Origin: Bacteriovoracaceae bacterium
Lineage (GTDB): Bacteria; Bdellovibrionota; Bacteriovoracia; Bacteriovoracales; Bacteriovoracaceae
NCBI GenBank assembly: GCA_016784965.1
Contig: JADHTQ010000044.1
Span: 1 to 37,243, forward strand
Length of the DNA stretch: 37,243 bases
Reading direction: 5' to 3'
In this document: positions 1 through 6,631 of the stretch, in pieces
How the letters are laid out: each line of letters starts with the position of its first letter
Numbering within the stretch: the stretch's first letter is position 1
Program-made: the position numbers and the translations under genes
The notes under the pieces: model-generated
Database searches by the model: none
The model's input: only the letters and a program-made list of their open reading frames with translations
What the model was told of the DNA's origin: nothing

Positions 1-325
1 CAGGGAGCTGTGCCCCTTTCTCATATCGACAAACTCGTTATAAAAAAATATCTGGTGTTTTTTAGGATTAAATATCATACAGGCGACATAGCACATCTAA
101 AATATAAAATCTACAACCTGGAATACGCCCAACTTACGTCAATTTTTTAGTTAACCCAAGATGGTAACTTTAGCTTCTTAAGAAATTTTCTTATCTGTTT
201 AGTGAACTCAATCATATTGAGCACTACCTCTTATAGGGAGTGCTCTAACTTAAAAAGGATGTTTCCTCATTTTATCGTTGACTTAATGTCTTACATATGA
301 GACACTGCTTGTTGGAGTTATATGT
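1..325. other. Gene-free left edge with alternative stem-loops
   Basis: I see no supportable coding region here. The notable structure is at 201-245. The segment GAGCACT (219-225) can pair with upstream AGTG/CTCAAT sequence (hairpin 201-225, CAT loop, two-base bulge) or with AGTGCTC at 239-245 (7-bp stem plus a few inner pairs). The two hairpins are mutually exclusive. Closer to the toxin gene, GTCT at 288-291 and AGAC at 300-303 flank CATATG, a possible operator for the downstream antitoxin. A TTGACT at 278-283 could be a -35 box, but no convincing -10 follows it. Confidence 0.4.
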
Positions 326-643
326 ATGGATATTGTAATACTTGATACATGCAAAAAGGAGTTGAAAGATTTTTCTGAGAATATTATCAGTGATTTTTTA
401 GATGCTTTGGCAAAGCTAAAAAATGGAGTCAATTTATCAATGCCTTTGTCACGTAAGATGGAGGGGCTTGAGGGTAACGTACATGAACTTAGACTAAAGG
501 ACTCAAGTGGGATTTACAGAGTAATTTATTTAATTATCAAAAAGGATGCTATTTACATTGTCCATGCTTTTAAAAAGAAGACAAATAAAACTCCAAAGAA
601 AAATTTAGATTTGGTGAGAAAAAGGATTAGGAGGCTTCTATAA
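326..643 (+). CDS. RelE/HigB-family (Gp49-like) toxin
   Basis: A 105-residue basic protein of the phage-derived Gp49/HigB branch of the RelE superfamily, whose members cleave mRNA on the ribosome. The core shows the usual HELR motif (about residues 53-56), the IYRVIY strand and the VHAFKKKTNKTPKK region, where basic residues contact RNA. The length is typical. GGAG at 313-316 lies 9 nt before ATG 326. The stop codon overlaps the start of the antitoxin gene (TAATG), so the two are translationally coupled in toxin-first order, as is usual for higBA. Family assignment is by motif reading; activity is inferred. Confidence 0.82.
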   Translation: MDIVILDTCKKELKDFSENIISDFLDALAKLKNGVNLSMPLSRKMEGLEGNVHELRLKDSSGIYRVIYLIIKKDAIYIVHAFKKKTNKTPKKNLDLVRKRIRRLL

Positions 644-933
644 TGAAGAAAAAAACCTATAAAAAAATAAGTGATATCGCCAAAGATTTAGGGGTATCTC
701 CTGAAGTTGGCCATGTTGCTGAAGTTAAGGCAAAACTTACTCGTGAGATTATTAAGATTACTAAAAAGCAGCAATTAACCCACCAGCAAGTTGCGGACTC
801 TTCCGGTGTTCCAAGGTCTGCAATTACTGGAATTATAAATGGAAGTCTGCAAAAAGTTTCTTTGGACCGCCTTGTCAAAATCATATGCTCTCTTGGAAAA
901 AGCGTTGATGTAAAAATTAAAGATGCAGCTTAA
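643..933 (+). CDS. XRE/HigA-like antitoxin
   Basis: A 96-residue protein with a helix-turn-helix at about residues 43-85 (QQLTHQQVADSSGVPRSAIT followed by a recognition helix and a VSLDRLVKII helix), typical of HigA antitoxins of the HTH_37/XRE type. The N-terminal 35 residues are basic and probably help bind the toxin. It begins on the last base of the toxin stop codon. HigA proteins normally neutralise the toxin and repress their own operon, so the small inverted motif at 288-303 is the natural candidate operator. Assignment is solid from context plus HTH; the exact subfamily is less so. Confidence 0.82.
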   Translation: MKKKTYKKISDIAKDLGVSPEVGHVAEVKAKLTREIIKITKKQQLTHQQVADSSGVPRSAITGIINGSLQKVSLDRLVKIICSLGKSVDVKIKDAA

Positions 934-980
934 TGTAATTGTAACTCCCACATGTAAGAATTTCTCACAACATCAAGTAC

Positions 981-1002
981 TTTCTAATTTTTGGGAGCCA
1001 CA
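981..1002. repeat. 22-bp direct repeat, left copy
   Basis: This 22-bp sequence, containing TTTTTGGGAGCCACA, recurs perfectly and in the same orientation at 3192-3213. The flanking bases differ on both sides. The two copies bracket 2.2 kb with the DUF4160/DUF2442 pair and the transposase. They could be att-like borders of an inserted segment or the product of homologous exchange; direct orientation argues against transposon terminal inverted repeats. Confidence 0.75.
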
Positions 1003-1044
1003 AGTCATTAAAGCTAGGAAAAGTTGAAAACGGGCCAGATTTTA

Positions 1045-1068
1045 TAGATTAGTTTAGTGACTAATCTA
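1045..1068. promoter_or_regulatory. 9-bp inverted repeat upstream of the DUF4160 pair
   Basis: A perfect inverted repeat: TAGATTAGT (1045-1053), six-base spacer, ACTAATCTA (1060-1068), ending 40 bp before the start codon at 1109. This position suits an operator or a leader hairpin. No T-run follows, so it does not look like an intrinsic terminator of the upstream toxin-antitoxin operon. Confidence 0.4.
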
Positions 1069-1108
1069 CAAGTATTTGATAACGATAAAGTTAATTGAGG
1101 AGGTTCAT

Positions 1109-1375
1109 ATGCCTAGAATTTCAGAGATTTTTGGAATTGCAGTATATATGTATTGGTATGATAATAAAAAACACAAATGTGCCCATATTCATGCTATATT
1201 CGCGGGTAGACAAGTTGTTATGGGACTCGATGGACAAATATTAGCGGGGTCTATCGGCAAAAGAGGTGATAACCTTGTGCTAGAATTTGTTAAAGAAAGA
1301 AATCAAGAGTTAAACGAAGCCTGGAACAAGGCCACTAACGGTGAGGAGCTTCCATGGATCAAGCCAATATCGTAA
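1109..1375 (+). CDS. DUF4160 protein
   Basis: An 88-residue DUF4160 protein. The family is recognised by the opening MPRISEIFGI, the YWYDNKKHKCAHIHA segment (two His in a cation-binding-like HxH) and the end in WNKATNGEELPWIKPIS. ATG 1109 is chosen over an in-frame ATG at 1076 because GAGGAGG at 1097-1103 sits 5 nt before it and the family begins MPxIS. DUF4160 genes are almost always followed by a DUF2442 gene, as here (22-nt overlap). The pair is considered toxin-antitoxin-like in the literature, but biochemical function is unsettled. Confidence 0.85.
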   Translation: MPRISEIFGIAVYMYWYDNKKHKCAHIHAIFAGRQVVMGLDGQILAGSIGKRGDNLVLEFVKERNQELNEAWNKATNGEELPWIKPIS

Positions 1376-1620
1376 TACAGTTTGTAAAGGCACTTACTAT
1401 GCCACAAATTGAAATTATTGCTAGTAATGGGATACGCTATATATCTGATTTGAAAGAGTATTCCTCTATAAAATGCTTCCCAACATCCCAGAAAGATTGG
1501 GAAAAAGTGGGAGTTACGACATACGGTTTCAACCTTACTTGGGCATCAAGGTTTGAAGTTCATGTTGATCAAGTAATTGCTTGCGCCATTTCTGAGGAAA
1601 GTATTAAGCTCCAAGCTTGA
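1354..1620 (+). CDS. DUF2442-like protein
   Basis: An 88-residue protein whose start lies inside the DUF4160 gene (22-nt overlap), implying coupling. It fits DUF2442 in layout: an N-terminal strand pair (PQIEIIASNGIRYISDLKEY), a variable centre, and a C-terminal half (YGFNLTWASRFEVHVDQVIA) in which DUF2442 proteins carry the hallmark W. DUF2442 proteins fold as small NE0471-like domains and usually accompany DUF4160. Sequence conservation is modest, so the family call leans partly on context. Function is unknown. Confidence 0.7.
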   Translation: MDQANIVIQFVKALTMPQIEIIASNGIRYISDLKEYSSIKCFPTSQKDWEKVGVTTYGFNLTWASRFEVHVDQVIACAISEESIKLQA

Positions 1621-1921
1621 TTATCATACACAAGATTTTTGAAATAGAATCATATTCTAAGACACAGAAATTATGAGTACGGCTAAATACTCGAGTCCCA
1701 TGTAACATCAAGTCGTTTCATCTCTATTTCAAAATAGCATAAAAACTACTTCGATGGTATATAGCAATACTGAAATACTAAGTTCACGTCTCTCTGCACA
1801 AACCTTGAAAGTACCGCAGCTGACCTCTTAAACAAAAAAACTTGCCTGTTGCAGGCCACAGTTATTAAGGATAAACCATTATGAAACTTAAAATACATAG
1901 GTTGCAAACAAGGCCCAAGTT
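1621..1921. other. Gene-free spacer with nested inverted repeats
   Basis: No coding region can be supported. TTTTGAAATAGA (1637-1648) is perfectly complementary to TCTATTTCAAAA (1723-1734), a 12-bp stem enclosing 74 nt. Inside and overlapping it are TAGAAT-CAT-ATTCTA (1645-1659) and GAGTA/TACTC (1675-1679/1688-1692). A small hairpin, GCCTG-TTG-CAGGC (1844-1856), is next to A7 on the plus strand, which would read as stem plus U-run on the minus strand. The 98-bp folded unit resembles a cassette recombination site in size, but the core motifs of an integron attC are not visible. Confidence 0.4.
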
Positions 1922-2965
1922 ATGAAATATAGAATCTACCAATTTTTCAAGTCTCTATACTCTATCATGTTTAAGAGTGCTTTGGATAAAGACATTGAGA
2001 TAATGGCATTAAGACAACAACTTGCCAATTATCAAGTAAACAAAATTAAACCACAAATAAACAATTATGATCGGCTTTTCTGGATTGTCCTTAGTAAGTT
2101 TTGGAATAGATGGGAGCAAGTCTTAAATATTGTAAGCCCCCAAACGGTGATCAGTTGGCATCGCAGAGGATTTAGATTGTTTTGGAAGCTTAAATGCCGA
2201 CATAAAAAAGTTGGACGTCCAAAGATCTCTAAGGAAATTATAGTGTTGATTAAGAAAATGAGGTCGGAAAACAATTGGGGAGCACCCAGAATTCACGGAG
2301 AGCTTTTAAAGCTCGGATTTGATATCTCTGAATCAACCATTTCAAACTACATACCCAGATGGTCTCCAACTGGTCTGCAACGACAAAATTGGAAAACATT
2401 TTTGCATAACCATATTCACAATACTGTATCGATGGACTTTTTTGTTGTTCCCACCATTACTTTTGAATTGCTATACTGTTTAATTATCTTTGAACACTCA
2501 AGAAGAAGAGTTATTCATTTTAATATCACAGATCACCCCTACTCTGAATGGATAGAGCAACAAATTAGAGAAGCATTCCCTTATAAGCATAATTATAAAT
2601 ACTTTATCCATGACAATGATAAAAAATTTGGCATCAATGTGAAGAAAATAATTGAGGATTTTGAGTTGATCGACAAACCCACTTCATTCAGATCTCCGTG
2701 GCAAAATCCATATTGCGAAAGAATGATTGGCACAATAAGGAGAGAATTATTAGACCATATTATTGTTATGGGTGAATCACACTTGCAAAGATTATTAATT
2801 AGCTATTTTGATTATTATCACAATGACCGAACTCATATGGGCATTAGCAAGGATTCACCATGCTCAAGAGAAACATCGCGAAGAAAATCGGAAAAAGACA
2901 ATGTTGTTTCAATCAACAAAGTTGGTGGGCTTCACCATCGGTATGATTGGTCCACAGCTGCCTGA
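1922..2965 (+). CDS. DDE transposase / integrase-core protein
   Basis: A 347-residue single-ORF transposase with an rve (integrase core) fold. An N-terminal helical region leads into an HTH (about residues 95-145, GRPKISKEIIVLIKKM onward). The catalytic triad is readable as D172 (SMDFF), D231 (HDNDKKF) and E266 (NPYCERMIG), giving the DD-34/35-E spacing of IS3/IS481-type enzymes. The C-terminal YHNDRTHMGISKDSP motif is also typical. The frame is intact. I could not find terminal inverted repeats or a target duplication, so the element boundaries are unknown and it may be an orphan. Confidence 0.85.
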   Translation: MKYRIYQFFKSLYSIMFKSALDKDIEIMALRQQLANYQVNKIKPQINNYDRLFWIVLSKFWNRWEQVLNIVSPQTVISWHRRGFRLFWKLKCRHKKVGRPKISKEIIVLIKKMRSENNWGAPRIHGELLKLGFDISESTISNYIPRWSPTGLQRQNWKTFLHNHIHNTVSMDFFVVPTITFELLYCLIIFEHSRRRVIHFNITDHPYSEWIEQQIREAFPYKHNYKYFIHDNDKKFGINVKKIIEDFELIDKPTSFRSPWQNPYCERMIGTIRRELLDHIIVMGESHLQRLLISYFDYYHNDRTHMGISKDSPCSRETSRRKSEKDNVVSINKVGGLHHRYDWSTAA

Positions 2966-3303
2966 CTTTTTAATTTGAAAGCATGTATCTACTACGGTGC
3001 CCTTCTAAGCTTACTACAATTGATTTTTATTTTATTGGCCACTCCATTTGAATTTCATATACAAGTTCCTTCAAAATTAACAATAAATTACAGCAAAAAT
3101 ATCCGTAAAATATTTATTCTGTATGTTTTTTCCTTCTTGAACACTGTTTTTGCAGTACTAATTTTCAACCTCTAAAAGTCGATTGCAAATATTTCTAATT
3201 TTTGGGAGCCACAGTCTAAGTTGAAATAAAAAAAGTGTAAAATTATTGGGAAATCTGGAAAAAGGTCAATTGACAGTAAATGACAGTACGAAAAACTATT
3301 AAC
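2966..3303. other. Spacer between transposase and tRNA-Val
   Basis: No convincing gene. An open frame at 2975-3175 has no ribosome binding site and reads as low-complexity hydrophobic sequence. The stretch carries the right 22-bp repeat (3192-3213). At 3270-3288, just outside the 3' end of tRNA-Val, TGACAG occurs twice around AGTAAA. An inverted, slightly longer version lies at 3396-3414 on the other side of the tRNA. Such short repeats beside a tRNA gene recall integrase arm-binding sites. Confidence 0.4.
3192..3213. repeat. 22-bp direct repeat, right copy
   Basis: Perfect same-orientation copy of 981-1002. It sits 91 bp before the encoded CCA end of tRNA-Val and so marks the right edge of the repeat-bounded 2.2-kb segment. 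Confidence 0.75.
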
Positions 3304-3379
3304 TGGTGGGCGATAGAAGACTCGAACTTCTGACATCTACCTTGTAAGGGTAGCGCTCTACCAACTGAGCTAATCGCCC
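3304..3379 (-). tRNA. tRNA-Val (anticodon UAC)
   Basis: A 76-nt cloverleaf on the minus strand. The acceptor GGGCGAT pairs with ATCGCCC, with discriminator A and encoded CCA. The D arm is GCTC/GAGC. The anticodon stem CTACC/GGTAG holds the loop CTTACAA, so the anticodon is UAC (Val, GUA). The T stem AGAAG/CTTCT holds loop TTCGAGT. It closely resembles enterobacterial tRNA-Val(UAC). I see no good promoter in the 90 bp directly upstream; the likely promoter lies beyond the truncated second copy, so this gene is probably expressed by read-through. Confidence 0.95.
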
Positions 3380-3471
3380 AATTAATTTTGTTTTTCTGTC
3401 AATTTTACTGTCACACAATTTTTTCAAACCATACTGCCTTAAATTCTGCAAGCTTACTGGACTGAGCGTTT

Positions 3472-3517
3472 CCTTGTAAGGGTAGCGCTCTACCAACTGA
3501 GCTAATCGCCCAATTAA
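3472..3517 (-). pseudogene. Duplicated 5' half of tRNA-Val
   Basis: Positions 3472-3517 repeat 3340-3385 exactly (46 bp, offset 132). The duplicated part covers the tRNA 5' end through the anticodon loop into the 3' side of its stem, plus six flanking bases. After that the sequence is unrelated, so this copy lacks the T arm and acceptor 3' strand and cannot fold as a tRNA. The breakpoint beside the anticodon loop matches a common crossover point of tyrosine recombinases. It may be an integration/excision scar or a simple tandem duplication. Confidence 0.85.
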
Positions 3518-3540
3518 AATTATCCTCGTGTGGTCTGTTG

Positions 3541-3569
3541 AGAGTAATAACACCTCTGTTTTATGTCAA
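3541..3569 (-). promoter_or_regulatory. Putative promoter for the tRNA-Val locus
   Basis: On the minus strand TTGACA (3569-3564) is followed by a 17-bp spacer and TACTCT (3546-3541). A start near 3534 would give a short leader ending at the truncated tRNA copy (5' end 3511) and then the intact tRNA. The -35 is consensus; the -10 is weak. Confidence 0.5.
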
Positions 3570-3583
3570 CAAATTTTTGTAGA

Positions 3584-4054
3584 TTATTTACAACTTCGAA
3601 TAATCTGCAGCAACCTTGGATCTTTTGCGATAACGTGATCTCTAACTTGATTGACAAGGCCTGGATTTGTTTTAATTACATTTACAAAGCGACAAAAATT
3701 GGCATCCCGGCTGCCAGTTGAGTCAACAAACTCCCAGTCGGTGACATTATACTTGGTATCATAGAACAGCTTAAAAATATGCTCGATGTAAGTAAGCTTG
3801 ACTCTGCGCCCAGAATGTACAATCAGCTCATTTCCCAAATCTTTATCATGAATCGAAAATTGCCAGGTTAGCTGATCTCCACTACCCAGATCTAAAGTGC
3901 CCTCATAGGTTGTAATAAGAAATCCTTTTTTTGATAATTTCACCAGTTTGCCAGTTCTGACACCACGGGAATAGCTATAATTTAACACTATATAGATACC
4001 CAAACCGGCAAGTGCTAACAAAATAATCAAAACCAAGAATAGTTTCTTTTTCAT
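3584..4054 (-). CDS. Single-pass membrane protein of unknown function
   Basis: A 156-residue protein with an N-terminal membrane anchor (residues 4-26, after MKKK) and a soluble region with the pattern YSRGVRTGKLVKLSKKGFLITTYEGTLDLG. The SxGxRxGxLxKxSxKGxxxKTYEGxLNLG signature recurs in small Bacteroidota and Bdellovibrionota proteins that databases often mislabel as 6-phosphogluconate dehydrogenase. Nothing here resembles that enzyme. AAGGGAA lies 5 nt before ATG 4054. The C-terminal part, with two Cys (residues about 121 and 155), is longer than in most relatives as I remember them. Function unknown. Confidence 0.7.
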   Translation of the reverse strand: MKKKLFLVLIILLALAGLGIYIVLNYSYSRGVRTGKLVKLSKKGFLITTYEGTLDLGSGDQLTWQFSIHDKDLGNELIVHSGRRVKLTYIEHIFKLFYDTKYNVTDWEFVDSTGSRDANFCRFVNVIKTNPGLVNQVRDHVIAKDPRLLQIIRSCK

Positions 4055-4133
4055 AATTTCCCTTAAATTGAGTCTAACCCTTTAATAAGATTATAAAAAT
4101 GTATTATAGCTTTTAGATTCTACAAAAACAATC

Positions 4134-5420
4134 TCAAGTGATTGAATATTTTTTGAGAGTTTCAAAAAAGCTGGGATAGGAAATGTCCACCGTTTGGGAG
4201 TCTATTATCTCAGTGCTACCCTTTGCGCCCAGTGCTGCTATAGAAAACGCCATGGCAATGCGGTGATCATGAAATGTTTCAATCTTTGCTCCACGCAACG
4301 CTTGTGGGCCTTTGATACATAGGCCATCTTCATAAGTCTCAACCTTTGCACCCATTGATTTTAAATTGCTGGCAACTGCTTCGATTCTGTCGCTTTCTTT
4401 AAACCGCAGCTCTTTTGCACCCGTAATTTTAGTTTCTCCTTCGGCGTAGGTTGCAAGGACCGCTAAAATCGGGATTTCGTCAATTAGAGAAGGGATCTCC
4501 TCTTTGGAAATGGTGACACCGGCAAGGGGGGCATACTCAATTCGAAGGGAGCCTATCGGTTCGGGTTTTTCGACCTCAATCTGATAGTCGACTTTGGCCC
4601 CCATTCTTTCTAAGACTTTTAAAAAACCGACTCTGGTGGGATTTAGTGAGATATTGTCAAACTCCATCCACGAGCCCTTATGAATGCACGCTGCTGCCAT
4701 CCAGAAGCTTGCAGATGAAATATCGCCGGGGATATGGATAGACCCTGCACTGCTAAGTTTTTGCCCCCCCATTATGGAAATGTGAGAATCTGTGGTATCA
4801 ACATTGACCCCAAAAGCAGGCAGCAGCCTTTCGGTATGATCGCGGCTTTGAATCTTTCCGGTAAGTGTGGTTGCTCCATCTGCAAACAGTCCGGCCAACA
4901 ACAAGGCGGTTTTGACCTGAGCAGATGCTTTGGGCAATTGATAGTTGATACCCTTAAGTGGAGCCCCTTTAATATTAATTGGGGCAAAGTTACCATCTGT
5001 TAAGGTAATTTGGGCACCCATTTGAGCTAGTGGATCTGAAACTCTACTCATTGGACGCTTAGAGAGGGACTCATCCCCTATTAAAGTGGTCGAAAAGGAA
5101 AGTGCGGATAAGGGGCCCATTAATAAGCGTATGGTTGTCCCGGAATTTCCACAGTTTAGGGCACCACCTGGGACCTTGAAATTGCTGGCCCCCAAACCTT
5201 TGACTAAAAGATCATTTCCTTTATCTTCAAACTGAACCCCCATCGAGGCCAAACAATTTTTGGTGGATAAGACGTCAGCACCTTGTAATAAATTTGAGAT
5301 CTTAGTCTCTCCACCCTGGGCGAGGGCCCCAAAAATTAATGCTCGATGGGATAGAGATTTATCTCCAGGCAGTGGTACATTGCCTTCAAGTCTTTTTATT
5401 GGATTAATTGTAAAATTCAT
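4134..5420 (-). CDS. aroA: 3-phosphoshikimate 1-carboxyvinyltransferase (EPSP synthase)
   Basis: Transfers enolpyruvyl from PEP to shikimate 3-phosphate in chorismate synthesis. Recognised by LPGDKSLSHRAL near the N-terminus, GNSGTTIRLLMG, the DESLSKRPM loop, ASAQVKTALLLAGL, RDHTER, LRFKESDRI and FHDHRIAMAF. The SAQVK/RDHTE pattern places it nearer class II enzymes, but the active-site loop reads GNSGT (Gly retained), unlike the Ala-bearing CP4 type. ATG 5420 is preferred over ATG 5444 because GAGG lies 5 nt upstream and the protein then starts directly before the first strand (428 aa). Divergent from the aromatic operon, so the two share a control region. Confidence 0.96.
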   Translation of the reverse strand: MNFTINPIKRLEGNVPLPGDKSLSHRALIFGALAQGGETKISNLLQGADVLSTKNCLASMGVQFEDKGNDLLVKGLGASNFKVPGGALNCGNSGTTIRLLMGPLSALSFSTTLIGDESLSKRPMSRVSDPLAQMGAQITLTDGNFAPINIKGAPLKGINYQLPKASAQVKTALLLAGLFADGATTLTGKIQSRDHTERLLPAFGVNVDTTDSHISIMGGQKLSSAGSIHIPGDISSASFWMAAACIHKGSWMEFDNISLNPTRVGFLKVLERMGAKVDYQIEVEKPEPIGSLRIEYAPLAGVTISKEEIPSLIDEIPILAVLATYAEGETKITGAKELRFKESDRIEAVASNLKSMGAKVETYEDGLCIKGPQALRGAKIETFHDHRIAMAFSIAALGAKGSTEIIDSQTVDISYPSFFETLKKYSIT

Positions 5421-5461
5421 AATAACCTCATGTAAATACTTCAATTATTTATATCTTACTA

Positions 5462-5490
5462 TTGAATAAATTCACAAGCAATGGTATAAC
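5462..5490 (+). promoter_or_regulatory. Putative sigma70 promoter of the aromatic amino acid operon
   Basis: TTGAAT (5462-5467), 17-bp spacer, TATAAC (5485-5490), about 55 bp before the first start codon. It lies in the 125-bp region between divergent aroA and the DAHP synthase gene. I see no leader-peptide ORF rich in Phe or Tyr, and no T-box. Confidence 0.5.
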
Positions 5491-5545
5491 GTTGTGTGTT
5501 AACCAATGTAAATAATTTGCATGTAACTATCCTCTGGAGTTAGCC

Positions 5546-6631
5546 ATGAACATCGTGTCATTAAATAAGTGGATTCCAAACCTAAAAGATCCACTGGTAA
5601 TTGCAGGTCCTTGCAGTGCCGAAAATGAAGAACAAATAATTAATACTGCCAAAGAACTAGCAACACAACCTGCTGTAAGAGTTTTTAGAGCAGGAATTTG
5701 GAAACCAAGGACTAGACCTAATAACTTTGAAGGAGTTGGTGAAGTGGGGCTTCCTTGGCTACAAAGAGTTAAAAGAGAAACAGGTCTTTTAACTGCAGTT
5801 GAAGTTGCAAACACCTCCCATGTAGAGCTGGCACTTAAATATGATGTCGACATTCTTTGGCTCGGGGCCAGAACTTCTGCTAACCCTTTTTCAGTACAAG
5901 AAATTGCCAACTCCTTAAGAGGTGTTGGGGTTCCTGTAATGGTCAAAAATCCAGTAAATGCCGATTTGGCCCTTTGGATTGGTGCTTTAGAGCGCATCAA
6001 CAATGCAGGAATTAATAAGCTAGCGGCCATCCATCGCGGCTTTTCAACTTATGAAAAAAGTAGACACAGAAACCCTCCAATGTGGAACATCCCTATTGAA
6101 CTTAAAAGATTATTTCCAAACTTACCGGTCATTTGTGATCCAAGCCATATTACAGGCAATAAGGATCTAATCCCAGGCATCTGCCAAAAGGCGATGGATG
6201 TGGATATGGATGGATTAATGGTGGAAAGTCACCTGGACCCAACTGTGGCAATGAGTGATGCTTCTCAACAAATTACTCCAACTGAGCTTGGTACCATTTT
6301 GGATAACCTGGCCTGTCGAACTCAGTACTCAACTGACAGAAATTTTGAAAGTGAGCTTGAGCAGTTGCGTGGGCAAATTGATCGGATCGATAATGAAATC
6401 ATCGAATCTCTCCAACACAGAATGAGTATCGTAGAAAAAATTGGTATGGCAAAAGTCACTAGCAACATTACGGCCCTTCAGGTTGGGCGAATGGATGAGC
6501 TAATGAAGCTAAGAATGGCAAAAGGTGAATCTATCGGGCTTAGGCCTGAGTACATAAAAGAGATTTATAACAGCATTCATGGAGAGTCAGTACAGGTACA
6601 AACTGAACTCATGAAGGAGCACAAAAAGTGA
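5546..6631 (+). CDS. Bifunctional DAHP synthase / chorismate mutase
   Basis: A fusion of a type I-beta (KDO8P-like) DAHP synthase (residues about 10-265) and an AroQ-class chorismate mutase (about 270-355). The first domain joins PEP and erythrose 4-phosphate; its motifs are VIAGPCSAE, RAGIWKPRT, WLGARTSANPF, MVKNP, AIHRGF, CDPSHITG and MVESHLDP. The second begins ESELEQLRGQIDRIDNEIIESLQHRM and makes prephenate. This domain order is typical of Bacteroidota. GGAG lies 7 nt before ATG 5546. The 3' end overlaps the next gene by 4 nt. In such fusions the mutase domain can carry feedback control. Confidence 0.93.
   Translation: MNIVSLNKWIPNLKDPLVIAGPCSAENEEQIINTAKELATQPAVRVFRAGIWKPRTRPNNFEGVGEVGLPWLQRVKRETGLLTAVEVANTSHVELALKYDVDILWLGARTSANPFSVQEIANSLRGVGVPVMVKNPVNADLALWIGALERINNAGINKLAAIHRGFSTYEKSRHRNPPMWNIPIELKRLFPNLPVICDPSHITGNKDLIPGICQKAMDVDMDGLMVESHLDPTVAMSDASQQITPTELGTILDNLACRTQYSTDRNFESELEQLRGQIDRIDNEIIESLQHRMSIVEKIGMAKVTSNITALQVGRMDELMKLRMAKGESIGLRPEYIKEIYNSIHGESVQVQTELMKEHKK

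Noticed and set aside
1-1921. Integron cassette array
   Set aside because: Toxin-antitoxin pairs and folded spacers suggested it, but I could find no GTTRRRY/RYYYAAC core pairs in attC arrangement and no integron integrase in the window.
1922-2965. Complete insertion sequence with defined ends
   Set aside because: The transposase is clear, but no terminal inverted repeats or target duplication could be found around it, so no element boundaries are reported.
2975-3175. 66-codon frame after the transposase
   Set aside because: No ribosome binding site, starts 9 nt after the transposase, hydrophobic AT-rich composition and no recognisable family.
3299-3553. Minus-strand frame across both tRNA copies
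   Set aside because: It only translates the tRNA-Val sequence and its duplicate, which explains the repeated RLAQLVERYPYK string.
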